A program made the position numbers and the translations under genes. A stretch of 54,944 nucleotides of DNA, from positions 1 to 54,944 of the forward strand of contig NZ_JASAOI010000086.1 in assembly GCF_029953285.1 (NCBI RefSeq). Reading direction: 5' to 3'. This document shows positions 47,266 to 54,944 of the stretch, piece by piece. The stretch is from Yinghuangia seranimata (lineage in GTDB: Bacteria; Actinomycetota; Actinomycetes; Streptomycetales; Streptomycetaceae). A model generated the notes under the pieces. The model made no database searches. It was not told where the DNA came from and was given only the letters and a program-made list of their open reading frames with translations. Every line of letters begins with the position of its first letter. The first letter of the stretch is position 1.

Positions 47266-47874
47266 ATGCGCACCGTCGCCCACCATTCCGTCCGCACCGG
47301 CCGCGGCCGAGCCGCCGTCATTCTGCTCGCGGGGGCGCTGGCCGCCGGGGCCGGTGTCGCCGCGCCGGGCGCGCCGCACGCGTCCGCCGCCCCGGCGTGC
47401 AACTACGTCGCCAACGCCGAACGACCGCTGCTGAACGAGGGGATGGAAGGCGAAGCCGTCGCCCAGGCGCAGTGCCTGATCGGGACCAGGTCCGGGTACC
47501 CCAAGCGGTTCGACGTATCGGGGGTCTTCGGACCTGAAACCACCGACGCGGTGTTGTGGGTGCAGAAGTGCAACCAGGTCGACGTCACCGGCGAGACCAC
47601 CGAACCGACGTGGAAGGTGCTCTACCGGGCCAGGAAGGGCTGCGGGAAGGCCAAGCCCGACAAGCCGGGCTCGCCCGACCAGCCCGGGAAGCCGGGGAAG
47701 CCGGGCAAGCCGGGGAAGCCCGGGAAACCGGGCAAGCCGGGGACCCCGGGGAAGCCGCCGACGCAGCCGGGCAAGCCCAAGCCGACCGCGAAGCCCAAGC
47801 CGCCCAAGCCGGGGACGCCGGACCACCCCGCGAAGCCCGCGCGTCCGGCGGCCGCCGTCAACGTTCCGGTCTGA
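47266..47874 (+). CDS. Secreted protein with peptidoglycan-binding-like domain and PGK repeat tail
   Basis: A 202-aa exported protein. The signal peptide (AAVILLAGALAAGAGVAAPG, cleavage near ASAAPA) is followed by a ~75-residue domain resembling PG_binding_1: LNEGMEGEAVAQAQCLIGTR, VSGVFGPETTDAVLWVQKCN. A tail of Pro-Gly-Lys tripeptides (~130-160) and Lys/Pro-rich sequence to the C-terminus follows. Cys residues at ~45, 70, 102 and 125 suggest disulfides. ATG 47266 follows CTGGAGG. Probably binds the cell wall, with an extended basic tail spanning it (inference). Confidence 0.88.
   Translation: MRTVAHHSVRTGRGRAAVILLAGALAAGAGVAAPGAPHASAAPACNYVANAERPLLNEGMEGEAVAQAQCLIGTRSGYPKRFDVSGVFGPETTDAVLWVQKCNQVDVTGETTEPTWKVLYRARKGCGKAKPDKPGSPDQPGKPGKPGKPGKPGKPGKPGTPGKPPTQPGKPKPTAKPKPPKPGTPDHPAKPARPAAAVNVPV
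47676..47770 (+). repeat. Collagen-like Pro-Gly-Lys codon repeat
   Basis: A 9-bp unit (ccgggcaag/ccggggaag and variants) is repeated about eight times, encoding G-K-P triplets in the tail of the secreted protein. Confidence 0.8.
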
Positions 47875-47945
47875 TGAACCGACCGCCGGGCCGGGGCTGT
47901 GGACAACGGCGGGCCCCACCGGGCATATCCGCCCACACTGGGCCG

Positions 47946-48902
47946 ATGACGCCACGTGACGACGACCGCGCGACGGCCCTGCTCGCCGCGCCCTTCACCC
48001 TCGCCATGGCGGCGGACCACGGGATCACCCGTTCCGTGGTCCGCCGTTGGCTCCGCGACGGCGCGGCCTACCGGGTCGCGCACGGTGTGTACGCCGGCAG
48101 TCAGGTGCCGGACGGCATCGCGACCCGGGCCCGTGCGGTGGCGCTCGCCGTCCCGCCGGGCGCGGTCGTGTGCGGCATGACGGCGGCATGGCTGTGGGGT
48201 GTCCGCGCCGCCGCCCCCGCCGACGGGGCGGCGGCGCCGGTCGAGGTGGCCGTGCCGAGCGGCCGCACGCCGCCGCGGCGGACCGGCTGCCACGGGCGCG
48301 TGCTGCAGCTGGAGGACGGGGACGCCACACGGGTCGCGGGGGTGGCGGTGACCTCCCCGGCCCGCACCGCCGCCGATGTGGGGCGGCGTGCCGACCGCGA
48401 CACGGCCGTCGCGGTGCTCGACGGCTTCCTCCACAGCGGGCGTCTGACGGCAGCGCAACTGGCGGAGGCCGTCGAGCGGTTCGCGGGTCTGCCGGGAGCG
48501 CGCCGGTTCGCGGCGGCTGCGGGGTTGGCCGACGGCCGCAGCGGCGGCCCCGAGGAGAGCCGGCTGCGACTCGCCGTGCTCGACGACGGGCTGCCCGCGC
48601 CCGTGCCCGGCTGGGAGGCCGCGTCGGCGTTCGGGCGCGTGCTGCGCAGGTTCGCCCTGGCGTGGCCCGACCTGCGCCTGGCCGTCGACCTGGAGTTCCC
48701 CGGGCCGACCGCCGTACCCCTGACCGCGCTGCCGGACGTCCCGGCGGTGCGGACCCGCCGCCGGAACGTGTCCGGACAGAGCTGGCGCGTCGTCGTCTGC
48801 GATCCGAAGGAGGTGACCCGCAATGGTTCGGCCTCGGCTGTCGTCGTGCAACTGCGCCGGGAGATGCGGGACATGGCGGTGTCGGGCAGCGCGGCGGCCT
48901 GA
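47946..48902 (+). CDS. AbiEi-like antitoxin-domain protein with degenerate DUF559-like C-terminus (318 aa)
   Basis: The N-terminal ~60 residues ([20 protein letters not shown] and [13 protein letters not shown]) resemble the winged-helix AbiEi antitoxin-type domain. The C-terminal ~110 residues follow the layout of DUF559/Vsr-like endonuclease proteins ([51 protein letters not shown]). The usual VEYDG metal-binding segment is replaced by VDLEFPG and the following His is absent, so nuclease activity is doubtful. No adjacent AbiEii toxin gene is present. ATG 47946 lacks a clear ribosome-binding site and could belong to a leaderless mRNA. Function unknown. Confidence 0.8.
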   Translation: MTPRDDDRATALLAAPFTLAMAADHGITRSVVRRWLRDGAAYRVAHGVYAGSQVPDGIATRARAVALAVPPGAVVCGMTAAWLWGVRAAAPADGAAAPVEVAVPSGRTPPRRTGCHGRVLQLEDGDATRVAGVAVTSPARTAADVGRRADRDTAVAVLDGFLHSGRLTAAQLAEAVERFAGLPGARRFAAAAGLADGRSGGPEESRLRLAVLDDGLPAPVPGWEAASAFGRVLRRFALAWPDLRLAVDLEFPGPTAVPLTALPDVPAVRTRRRNVSGQSWRVVVCDPKEVTRNGSASAVVVQLRREMRDMAVSGSAAA

Positions 48903-48936
48903 CCCGCGCGTCGGAGACCGGCCGGAGTGGCGCGGC

Positions 48937-51489
48937 TCAGGCCTCGGCGACCCGCAGGACGAGGATGGCCATGTCGTCGCGCGCCGGTTCGGCGGCGAAC
49001 GTCTCGACCGCACGGTGCACGCGGGCCGCGACCGCTCCGGCGGTCAGGCCCGCGCAGCCGGCGAGCACCGCCGCGAGGCCGTCCTCGCCCAACATCCGGC
49101 CGGCCTCGCGGCGTTCGGTGACACCGTCCGTCACGCACAGCAGGACGTCGCCCGGATCCAGGTCGACGGACTCCGCGACCAGGTCCACCTCGTCGAGCAC
49201 GCCGAGCAGCGGCTGCGGTGTGGCGACCTGTTCGACGACGCCGTCGGGCCGCAGCCGCAACGGCAGCGGGTGCCCGGCGGAGACCAGGTTCAGGCGCATC
49301 CCGCCGTCGTCCCGCACCGTGATGTGGCCGTGCAGCAGGGTCAGGAAGCGGCTGCGCGGACCCTCGTCCAGGATGGCCGCGTTCAGCCGCTGCAGCACCG
49401 CCGGGACCGGCATGCCCTCGCGGGCCAGCAGCCGCAGGGCCTGCCGGGCCAGCCCGGTGACGGCCGCCGCCTCGGGGCCGGTGCCGCACACGTCGCCGAT
49501 CGCGAAGCCCCACAGGTCGGGGGCGATGGCGAACAAGTCGTAGAAGTCGCCGCCGACTTCGTTGCTCTCACCGGACGCCTGGTAGACCACCTCGACGTCC
49601 AGCCCGGGCACCCGCGGCAGTTCCGGCGGCAGCAGACTGCGCTGCAGCGCCTGGCTGGTCGCGCTGCGCTCGGAGTACAGGCGCGCGTTGTCCATCGCCA
49701 GCGCCGCGCGCCGCGACAGGTCCTCGGCGAGTTCCAGCGTCTCGCGCCGGAACCGCTGGCCGGCGCCGTTGCCCAGGGTCAGCATGCCGATGCCGCGGCC
49801 GCGGGCCACCAACGGCAGGGCGACCACGTCGCCGGTGACCAGGTCCTCGTGCTGGGCGGCGGCTTCCGCGCCGAGCCTGCGCAGTCCGGGCCAGGCCCGC
49901 GCGCCGGGCGTCGGGTGCGCGCGGGGTGCCTCGGTCTGCTCCAGCAGGCCGCGCAGTTCGTCGATGCGCGACTCGTCCGTGTGCCACACGCAGCTGAGGA
50001 CCGGGTCGTGCGCCTCGCCGATGGTGTGCACCGCGCACCACGTCGCCAGCCGGGGCACGACGATCTGCGCCACCATGGCGAGCGTCATCTCCGGGTCCAG
50101 CGTGCCGGCCAGCAGGTCGGAGGCCTCGGCGAGGAACGACAGCGAGCCGCGGCGCACCCGCTCCAGCTCGGAAAGCCGCGCGCTCTCGACGGACAGCGAG
50201 ATGCGGTCCGCGGCGCGCTGCAGCCGCGCGGCGGCGTCGTTGTCGAAGTGCCCGCGGTCCTCGGACGCGACGCCGAGCGTTCCAGTGAGCCGGCCCTCGA
50301 CCTTGAGCGGTGCGGTGACCGCCGAGCCCATGCCGGTGCCGGTGAGCAGCGGCACGGCGTCCTGCTCCGCCTCCAGGTCGTCGTGCACCGCGGGCATCCG
50401 CACGGTGCCGAACCGGCCGATCGAGGTCTCGACCGGCACGCGGGCGTGGCGCTGCTGCGCCGCGCCGAGCCCGGTGGTCGCGCGGACCTCCATCTCGCTC
50501 TCGTCGTCCGTCGCGATGAGCACGAACGCGGCGTCCCCGTCGAGGAGGTCGCGGGCGCGTTCGATCGCGCGCTGGAGCAGTTCGTCCAGGCCCGGCCGGG
50601 TGGTGCCCTCGAGGCCGTCCCACTCGCTGTCGGTCGGCGGCGGGATCAGGGTGCGCCCGGCAGCAGCGGCCGCCCGGTTCTCCAGCACCGCGCGGGCCCG
50701 GGCGGGCACCGCGAGCAGCACGAGCGACGGGTTGTCGGACGCGTCGCGCAGCCGGACGTGCGAGGCGAAGACCCGCACCGGGCGGCCCTCGGCGTGCCGG
50801 ATGTCGTACATGCCCTGCCAGCGGGACAGCTCCAGCATCGCCGCGAACGGCAGATCCGTGTCCGAAATATCGGGAGTGTGCGGCCAGTCGACGAGGTCGG
50901 ACAGCCGCATGCCGACGGCCTCGTGCGCGGAGCGCCCGAACAGGTCGGCGGCGTCCACGTTCCAGTGCGTCACGCGCTGGTGGACGTCCGCGTGCACGAC
51001 CGCGACCCGCACGGGGGTGTCGGCGCCCGGCAGCACGTGCGTCGGCAGTGTCGGCCCGGCGAGGCTCGTCGTCGAGCCGCCGTCGGGCAGGTCGAGCCGG
51101 AACCACACCTGCTTGACGCTCTTCGTGTACTCGACACCCCACGCCGACGCTATCGACGCCGACAGGAACAGCCCGCGGCCGCTCTCGTCGTCGCTGTCGA
51201 AGGCCCCCACCGGAGCCGGGAGTTCCCGGGTGGGGTAGCGGTCGACGACCTCGATCTGCACCGCGGAGTCGTAGCGCACGCACGAGACCTCGGTGGCGGT
51301 GCCCGCGTGCACGATCGCGTTGGTCACCAGCTCGCTGACCAGCAGCACCGCGTCGTCGACGACGACCACGGCGTCCCAGTCGGTGAGCGTCTGGCGGACG
51401 AAGGAGCGCGCGGCAGCCACCGATCGGCCCTCAGGGGCGAACGTGGCACTCACTTTCGCGGTGACGACCATGTCGGGTTCCGGATCCAT
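48937..51489 (-). CDS. osaC: OsaC-like multidomain regulator (RsbW-PAS-GAF-GAF-PP2C)
   Basis: An 850-aa cytoplasmic signalling protein. Domains in order: an RsbW-like HATPase anti-sigma kinase (~10-125; [13 protein letters not shown]-box, [18 protein letters not shown]), PAS (~150-260), GAF (~300-420), a second GAF (~450-590), and a SpoIIE/RsbU PP2C phosphatase (~630-850; [47 protein letters not shown]). This is the architecture of Streptomyces OsaC, which controls the stress sigma factor SigB during osmoadaptation, and it sits divergently beside an OsaA-like gene as in that genus. ATG 51489 follows GGGAG; earlier in-frame starts lack a ribosome-binding site. Confidence 0.87.
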   Translation of the reverse strand: MDPEPDMVVTAKVSATFAPEGRSVAAARSFVRQTLTDWDAVVVVDDAVLLVSELVTNAIVHAGTATEVSCVRYDSAVQIEVVDRYPTRELPAPVGAFDSDDESGRGLFLSASIASAWGVEYTKSVKQVWFRLDLPDGGSTTSLAGPTLPTHVLPGADTPVRVAVVHADVHQRVTHWNVDAADLFGRSAHEAVGMRLSDLVDWPHTPDISDTDLPFAAMLELSRWQGMYDIRHAEGRPVRVFASHVRLRDASDNPSLVLLAVPARARAVLENRAAAAAGRTLIPPPTDSEWDGLEGTTRPGLDELLQRAIERARDLLDGDAAFVLIATDDESEMEVRATTGLGAAQQRHARVPVETSIGRFGTVRMPAVHDDLEAEQDAVPLLTGTGMGSAVTAPLKVEGRLTGTLGVASEDRGHFDNDAAARLQRAADRISLSVESARLSELERVRRGSLSFLAEASDLLAGTLDPEMTLAMVAQIVVPRLATWCAVHTIGEAHDPVLSCVWHTDESRIDELRGLLEQTEAPRAHPTPGARAWPGLRRLGAEAAAQHEDLVTGDVVALPLVARGRGIGMLTLGNGAGQRFRRETLELAEDLSRRAALAMDNARLYSERSATSQALQRSLLPPELPRVPGLDVEVVYQASGESNEVGGDFYDLFAIAPDLWGFAIGDVCGTGPEAAAVTGLARQALRLLAREGMPVPAVLQRLNAAILDEGPRSRFLTLLHGHITVRDDGGMRLNLVSAGHPLPLRLRPDGVVEQVATPQPLLGVLDEVDLVAESVDLDPGDVLLCVTDGVTERREAGRMLGEDGLAAVLAGCAGLTAGAVAARVHRAVETFAAEPARDDMAILVLRVAEA

Positions 51490-51789
51490 ACACTCCCGCA
51501 TCCTGCGATCCGCGGTGGTTGCGGTGGCGCGCGCGACCTCGCTGCTTCCGTTCTGTCCGTGGCGCGAGGCGGTCTCGCGGCAGTCCCGCACATTACCGCG
51601 TCACCGCGACACGGGAGCGGGTCCTTGACGAACATTGGCGACTGTGCAAACGGCCCGGGACCTGCGGACTCGGCCGTACGCTCCGCGCGATGGTGGAAGA
51701 CTGCCCTGTATCAGCGGCGACCGCCCCTGCCGGGTCGAGGACCACACGGCCCGGAAGGCGGCGCCGGGGCCGGGTGGAGGAATTGCGAG
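51490..51789. promoter_or_regulatory. osaC/osaA-like divergent region
   Basis: 300 bp between divergent starts. GGAGG (~51773-51777) precedes the + gene. No repeat or clear promoter pair stands out; both regulators presumably have promoters here. Confidence 0.3.
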
Positions 51790-54700
51790 ATGGCGAACGC
51801 TTCCAGGCGGGACGGACGCGCCGAGACCGCGACCAAGGCCGCGAGCGCGGCGAAGGCCGCACCGAAAGGCACGGCGAAAGGCTCCGCGAAGGACGCGGCC
51901 AGGAGTGCGGCAAAGGTCACACCGAAAGCCGCCGTCGCGACCGCCGGGGCCGGCCGCGACACCCGGAGCGCCGCCGAGCGGCGTGACGACGAGCGTGCGC
52001 TGCGTCAGCTGCTCGCCGCCCTGACCGCGGTGCGTGACGGCAACTTCCGCCGCCGCCTGACGGTGTCCGGGAACGGCGTGATGAGCGAGATCGCCGCCGT
52101 CTTCAACGACGTGGTCGCGCGGAACCAGCATCTGGCCGGCGAGCTCGCCCGGGTGCGCCGCGTCGTCGGCCGCGAGGGCAAGCTGAGCGAGCGCTTCGAC
52201 CCGGGCCCCGGCGAGGGCGCGTGGGCGACCAGCATCGACGCCGCCAACGCGCTGGTCGAGGACCTGGTGCGGCCGACGGTCGAGGTCGGCCGGGTGCTGG
52301 AGGCGGTCGCCCAGGGCGACCTGTCGCAGCGCATGGACCAGGCCATCTCCGGACAGCCGCTGCGCGGCGAGTTCATGCGCATGGGCCGCACCGTCAACGG
52401 ACTGGTCGACCAGCTCTCGGCGTTCGCCGACCAGGTCACCCGGGTCGCCCGCGAGGTGGGCACCGAGGGCAAGCTCGGCGGTCAGGCCGAGGTCCGCGGG
52501 GTGTCCGGCAGTTGGAAGGACCTCACCGACTCCGTCAACACGATGGCGAGCCGACTGACCCTGCAGGTGCGCGACATCGCGCTGGTCACCACCGCGGTGG
52601 CGAAGGGCGACCTGTCGCGCAAGGTGACCGTCGAGGTCGCCGGCGAGATGCTCGAGCTCAAGAACACCGTCAACACGATGGTCGACCAGCTGTCCGGCTT
52701 CGCGGACGAGGTCACCCGTATGGCCCGCGAGGTCGGCACCGACGGCCGGCTCGGCGGCCAGGCCCGCGTCGAGGGCGTGTCGGGCACGTGGAAGGACCTG
52801 ACGGACTCCGTCAACGTCATGGCGGGCAACCTGACCGCCCAGGTGCGAGACATCGCCCGCGTGACCACCGCCGTCGCGGACGGCGACCTGTCGCAGAACA
52901 TCACCGTGTCAGCACGCGGCGAAATGGCGCAGCTGGCCGAGACCATCAACTCGATGACCGGGACGCTGCGGACCTTCGCGTCCGAGGTGACCCGCGTGGC
53001 CAGCGAGGTCGGTACCGAGGGCAAGCTCGGCGGTCAGGCCGAGGTGCGCGGGGTGTCCGGCAGTTGGAAGGACCTCACCGACTCCGTCAACACCGCGTTC
53101 TTCAACCTCACCGCGCAGGTCCGCGACATCGCCCAGGTGACCACGGCGGTCGCGCAGGGCGACCTGTCGCAGAAGATCACGGTGGACGTCTCCGGCGAGA
53201 TGCTGGAGCTGAAGAACACCGTCAACACGATGGTCGACCAGCTCTCCGGGTTCGCCGGCGAGGTGACCCGTGTCGCGCGCGAGGTGGGCACCGAGGGCCG
53301 CCTCGGCGGCCAGGCGCAGGTGCCGGGCGTCGCCGGAACGTGGAAGGACCTCACCGACTCGGTGAACTCGATGGCCGGCAACCTGACCGGCCAGGTCCGC
53401 AACATCGCGCAGGTCTCCACCGCCGTCGCGCGCGGCGACCTGTCGCAGAAGATCACCGTCGACGTCTCCGGCGAGATGCTGGAGCTGAAGAACACCGTCA
53501 ACACGATGGTCGACCAGCTGTCGGCCTTCGCCTCCGAAGTCACCCGCGTCGCCCGCGAGGTCGGCAGCGAGGGCCGGCTGGGCGGACAGGCCCGCGTCGT
53601 GCCCGGTGTCGCGGGCGTGTGGCTCGACCTCACCGACTCCGTGAACTTCATGGCCGGCAACCTGACCGGCCAGGTCCGCAACATCGCCGACGTGACCACG
53701 GCGGTCGCCCGCGGCGACCTGTCCAAGAAGATCGACGTCGACGCCCGCGGCGAGATCCTCGAGCTGAAGAACACCGTCAACACCATGGTCGACCAGCTGT
53801 CGGCCTTCGCGTCCGAGGTGACCCGCGTCGCCCGCGAGGTGGGCACCGACGGCATCCTCGGCGGCCAGGCGCAGGTCCTGGGCCTCGGCGGCGTGTGGCG
53901 CGACCTGACGTACTCGGTGAACTTCATGGCGGGCAACCTGACCGGTCAGGTGCGCTCGATCGCCCAGGTCGCCACCGCGGTCGCCAAGGGCGACCTGTCG
54001 CAGAAGATCACGGTCGACGCGCGGGGCGAGATCCTCGAGCTCAAGACCACCATCAACACGATGGTCGACCAGCTGTCCGCGTTCGCCGGCGAGGTCACCC
54101 GTGTGGCCCGCGAGGTCGGTACCGAGGGACGGTTGGGCGGACAGGCGGACGTCAAGGGCGTCTCCGGTACGTGGAAGGACCTCACCGAGTCCGTCAACGT
54201 CATGGCGGGCAACCTGACCGGTCAGGTGCGGTCGATCGCCGAGGTCACGACGGCGGTCGCCGGCGGCGACCTGTCGCAGAAGATCACCGTCGACGCCCGC
54301 GGCGAGATCCTCGAACTCAAGGACACCATCAACACGATGGTCGACCAGCTGTCGGCCTTCGCGGACGAGGTCACGCGCGTGGCGCGCGAGGTGGGCACCG
54401 AGGGCATCCTCGGCGGCCAGGCACGGGTGCGCGGTGTGTCGGGCACCTGGAAGGACCTGACCGACAACGTCAACTCGATGGGCAACAACCTCACCAGCCA
54501 GGTGCGCAACATCGCGCAGGTGGCGACCGCGGTCGCGTCCGGCGACCTGTCGCAGAAGATCACCGTGGACGCGCGCGGCGAGGTGCTCGAGCTCAAGAAC
54601 ACCCTCAACACCATGGTGGACACGCTGCGTTCGTTCGCGGACGAGGTCACGCGCGTGGCGCGCGAGGTGGGCACCGAGGGCATCCTCGGCGGCCAGGCGC

Positions 54701-54944
54701 ACGTGCCGGGCGTCGCGGGCACGTGGAAGGACCTGACCGACAACGTCAACTCGATGGCCGACAACCTGACCGGTCAGGTGCGGTCGATCGCCGAGGTCAC
54801 CACGTCGGTGGCGAAGGGCGACCTGTCGCAGAAGATCACGGTCGACGCGCGGGGCGAGATCCTCGAGCTCAAGACCACCATCAACACGATGGTCGACCAG
54901 CTGTCCGCGTTCGCCGGCGAGGTCACCCGTGTGGCCCGCGAGGT
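51790..54944 (+). CDS. osaA: OsaA-like poly-HAMP sensor histidine kinase (3' end beyond window)
   Basis: The frame stays open from ATG 51790 (GGAGG ~9 nt upstream) to the window end, 1051 codons seen. A Lys/Ala-rich N-terminus (~1-65, [19 protein letters not shown]) leads to a helical segment with [17 protein letters not shown]. Then a long array of HAMP-type units follows, each with (A/K)xGDLSx[19 protein letters not shown], [16 protein letters not shown] and [16 protein letters not shown]. Ten GDLS elements occur at 52318-54820. No membrane helix is visible, so it is a soluble sensor. By synteny it is the Streptomyces OsaA hybrid kinase, whose GAF/kinase/receiver parts would lie outside the window (inference). 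Confidence 0.88.
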   Translation, partial: MANASRRDGRAETATKAASAAKAAPKGTAKGSAKDAARSAAKVTPKAAVATAGAGRDTRSAAERRDDERALRQLLAALTAVRDGNFRRRLTVSGNGVMSEIAAVFNDVVARNQHLAGELARVRRVVGREGKLSERFDPGPGEGAWATSIDAANALVEDLVRPTVEVGRVLEAVAQGDLSQRMDQAISGQPLRGEFMRMGRTVNGLVDQLSAFADQVTRVAREVGTEGKLGGQAEVRGVSGSWKDLTDSVNTMASRLTLQVRDIALVTTAVAKGDLSRKVTVEVAGEMLELKNTVNTMVDQLSGFADEVTRMAREVGTDGRLGGQARVEGVSGTWKDLTDSVNVMAGNLTAQVRDIARVTTAVADGDLSQNITVSARGEMAQLAETINSMTGTLRTFASEVTRVASEVGTEGKLGGQAEVRGVSGSWKDLTDSVNTAFFNLTAQVRDIAQVTTAVAQGDLSQKITVDVSGEMLELKNTVNTMVDQLSGFAGEVTRVAREVGTEGRLGGQAQVPGVAGTWKDLTDSVNSMAGNLTGQVRNIAQVSTAVARGDLSQKITVDVSGEMLELKNTVNTMVDQLSAFASEVTRVAREVGSEGRLGGQARVVPGVAGVWLDLTDSVNFMAGNLTGQVRNIADVTTAVARGDLSKKIDVDARGEILELKNTVNTMVDQLSAFASEVTRVAREVGTDGILGGQAQVLGLGGVWRDLTYSVNFMAGNLTGQVRSIAQVATAVAKGDLSQKITVDARGEILELKTTINTMVDQLSAFAGEVTRVAREVGTEGRLGGQADVKGVSGTWKDLTESVNVMAGNLTGQVRSIAEVTTAVAGGDLSQKITVDARGEILELKDTINTMVDQLSAFADEVTRVAREVGTEGILGGQARVRGVSGTWKDLTDNVNSMGNNLTSQVRNIAQVATAVASGDLSQKITVDARGEVLELKNTLNTMVDTLRSFADEVTRVAREVGTEGILGGQAHVPGVAGTWKDLTDNVNSMADNLTGQVRSIAEVTTSVAKGDLSQKITVDARGEILELKTTINTMVDQLSAFAGEVTRVARE
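52318..54944 (+). repeat. 276-bp tandem HAMP repeat array
   Basis: GDLS marks at 52318, 52609, 52885, 53161, 53437, 53716, 53992, 54268, 54544 and 54820 give unit lengths of 291, 276, 276, 276, 279, 276, 276, 276 and 276 bp. 53986-54116 and 54814-54944 are identical over 131 bp (offset 828 bp, three units), to the end of the window. 54361 onward matches 54637 onward over ~60 bp at one-unit offset. Confidence 0.92.

Noticed and set aside
52318-54944. CRISPR-like or intergenic satellite array
   Set aside because: The 276-bp units are in frame, encode HAMP-type sequence and have no spacers; this is a coding repeat.

Overview
The window is very GC-rich actinomycete chromosome. Start codons are often GTG or TTG, several genes overlap by 4 bp, and the backbone order infB - DUF503 - rbfA - DHH phosphoesterase - truB - ribF // rpsO - pnp - M16 peptidase - dapB // thyX - dapA - RNase J // OsaC-like - OsaA-like is the order I know from Streptomyces. 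The source is therefore most likely Streptomyces or a close relative (inference from gene order and protein similarity; no search was run).

Layout. (1) 1-6876, + strand: translation and ribosome maturation genes (infB cut at its 5' end, DUF503, rbfA, NrnA-like phosphoesterase, truB) and ribF, closed by a strong bidirectional terminator. (2) 6971-35164: a complete ESX-type type VII secretion (T7SS) locus placed between ribF and rpsO. On the - strand are an EspI-like P-loop ATPase, an unknown protein and eccE. On the + strand are eccB, two WXG100 genes, a mycosin, an intruding GH1 beta-glucosidase, two unknown or WXG-type proteins, a second mycosin, then a small helical protein with a YxxxE motif followed by a large WXG-N-terminal protein and two accessory genes. 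On the - strand again are a small YxxxD protein, a 694-aa WXG-N-terminal protein, a membrane-anchored protein and eccC. eccD closes the locus on the + strand. (3) 35311-40812: rpsO, pnp, M16 zinc peptidase, dapB and a small membrane protein. (4) 40815-43009: a leaderless-looking TetR regulator, a GNAT acetyltransferase and a lipoprotein. (5) 43180-46957: thyX, dapA and RNase J. (6) 47266-54944: a secreted peptidoglycan-binding-like protein with a collagen-like tail, an AbiEi/DUF559-like protein, then divergent OsaC-like (RsbW-PAS-GAF-PP2C) and OsaA-like (poly-HAMP, cut by the window end) signalling genes.

How the genes fit together. EccB, EccC, EccD and EccE form the membrane machine, the mycosins are its proteases, and the two adjacent WXG100 proteins are the probable core substrates. 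The most interesting part is a repeated arrangement: a small helical protein ending in YxxxE or YxxxD, directly followed by a large protein with a WxG-bearing N-terminal helical domain, then one or two accessory proteins. It occurs twice in opposite orientation (22226-26046 and 29193-26121). By analogy with small targeting partners of large T7SS effectors elsewhere, these look like two cargo modules. One has an unusually structured 5' leader in which the ribosome-binding site lies in a hairpin.

No tRNA, rRNA, CRISPR array, insertion sequence or integrase was seen. Promoter calls are by eye and are weak unless stated.
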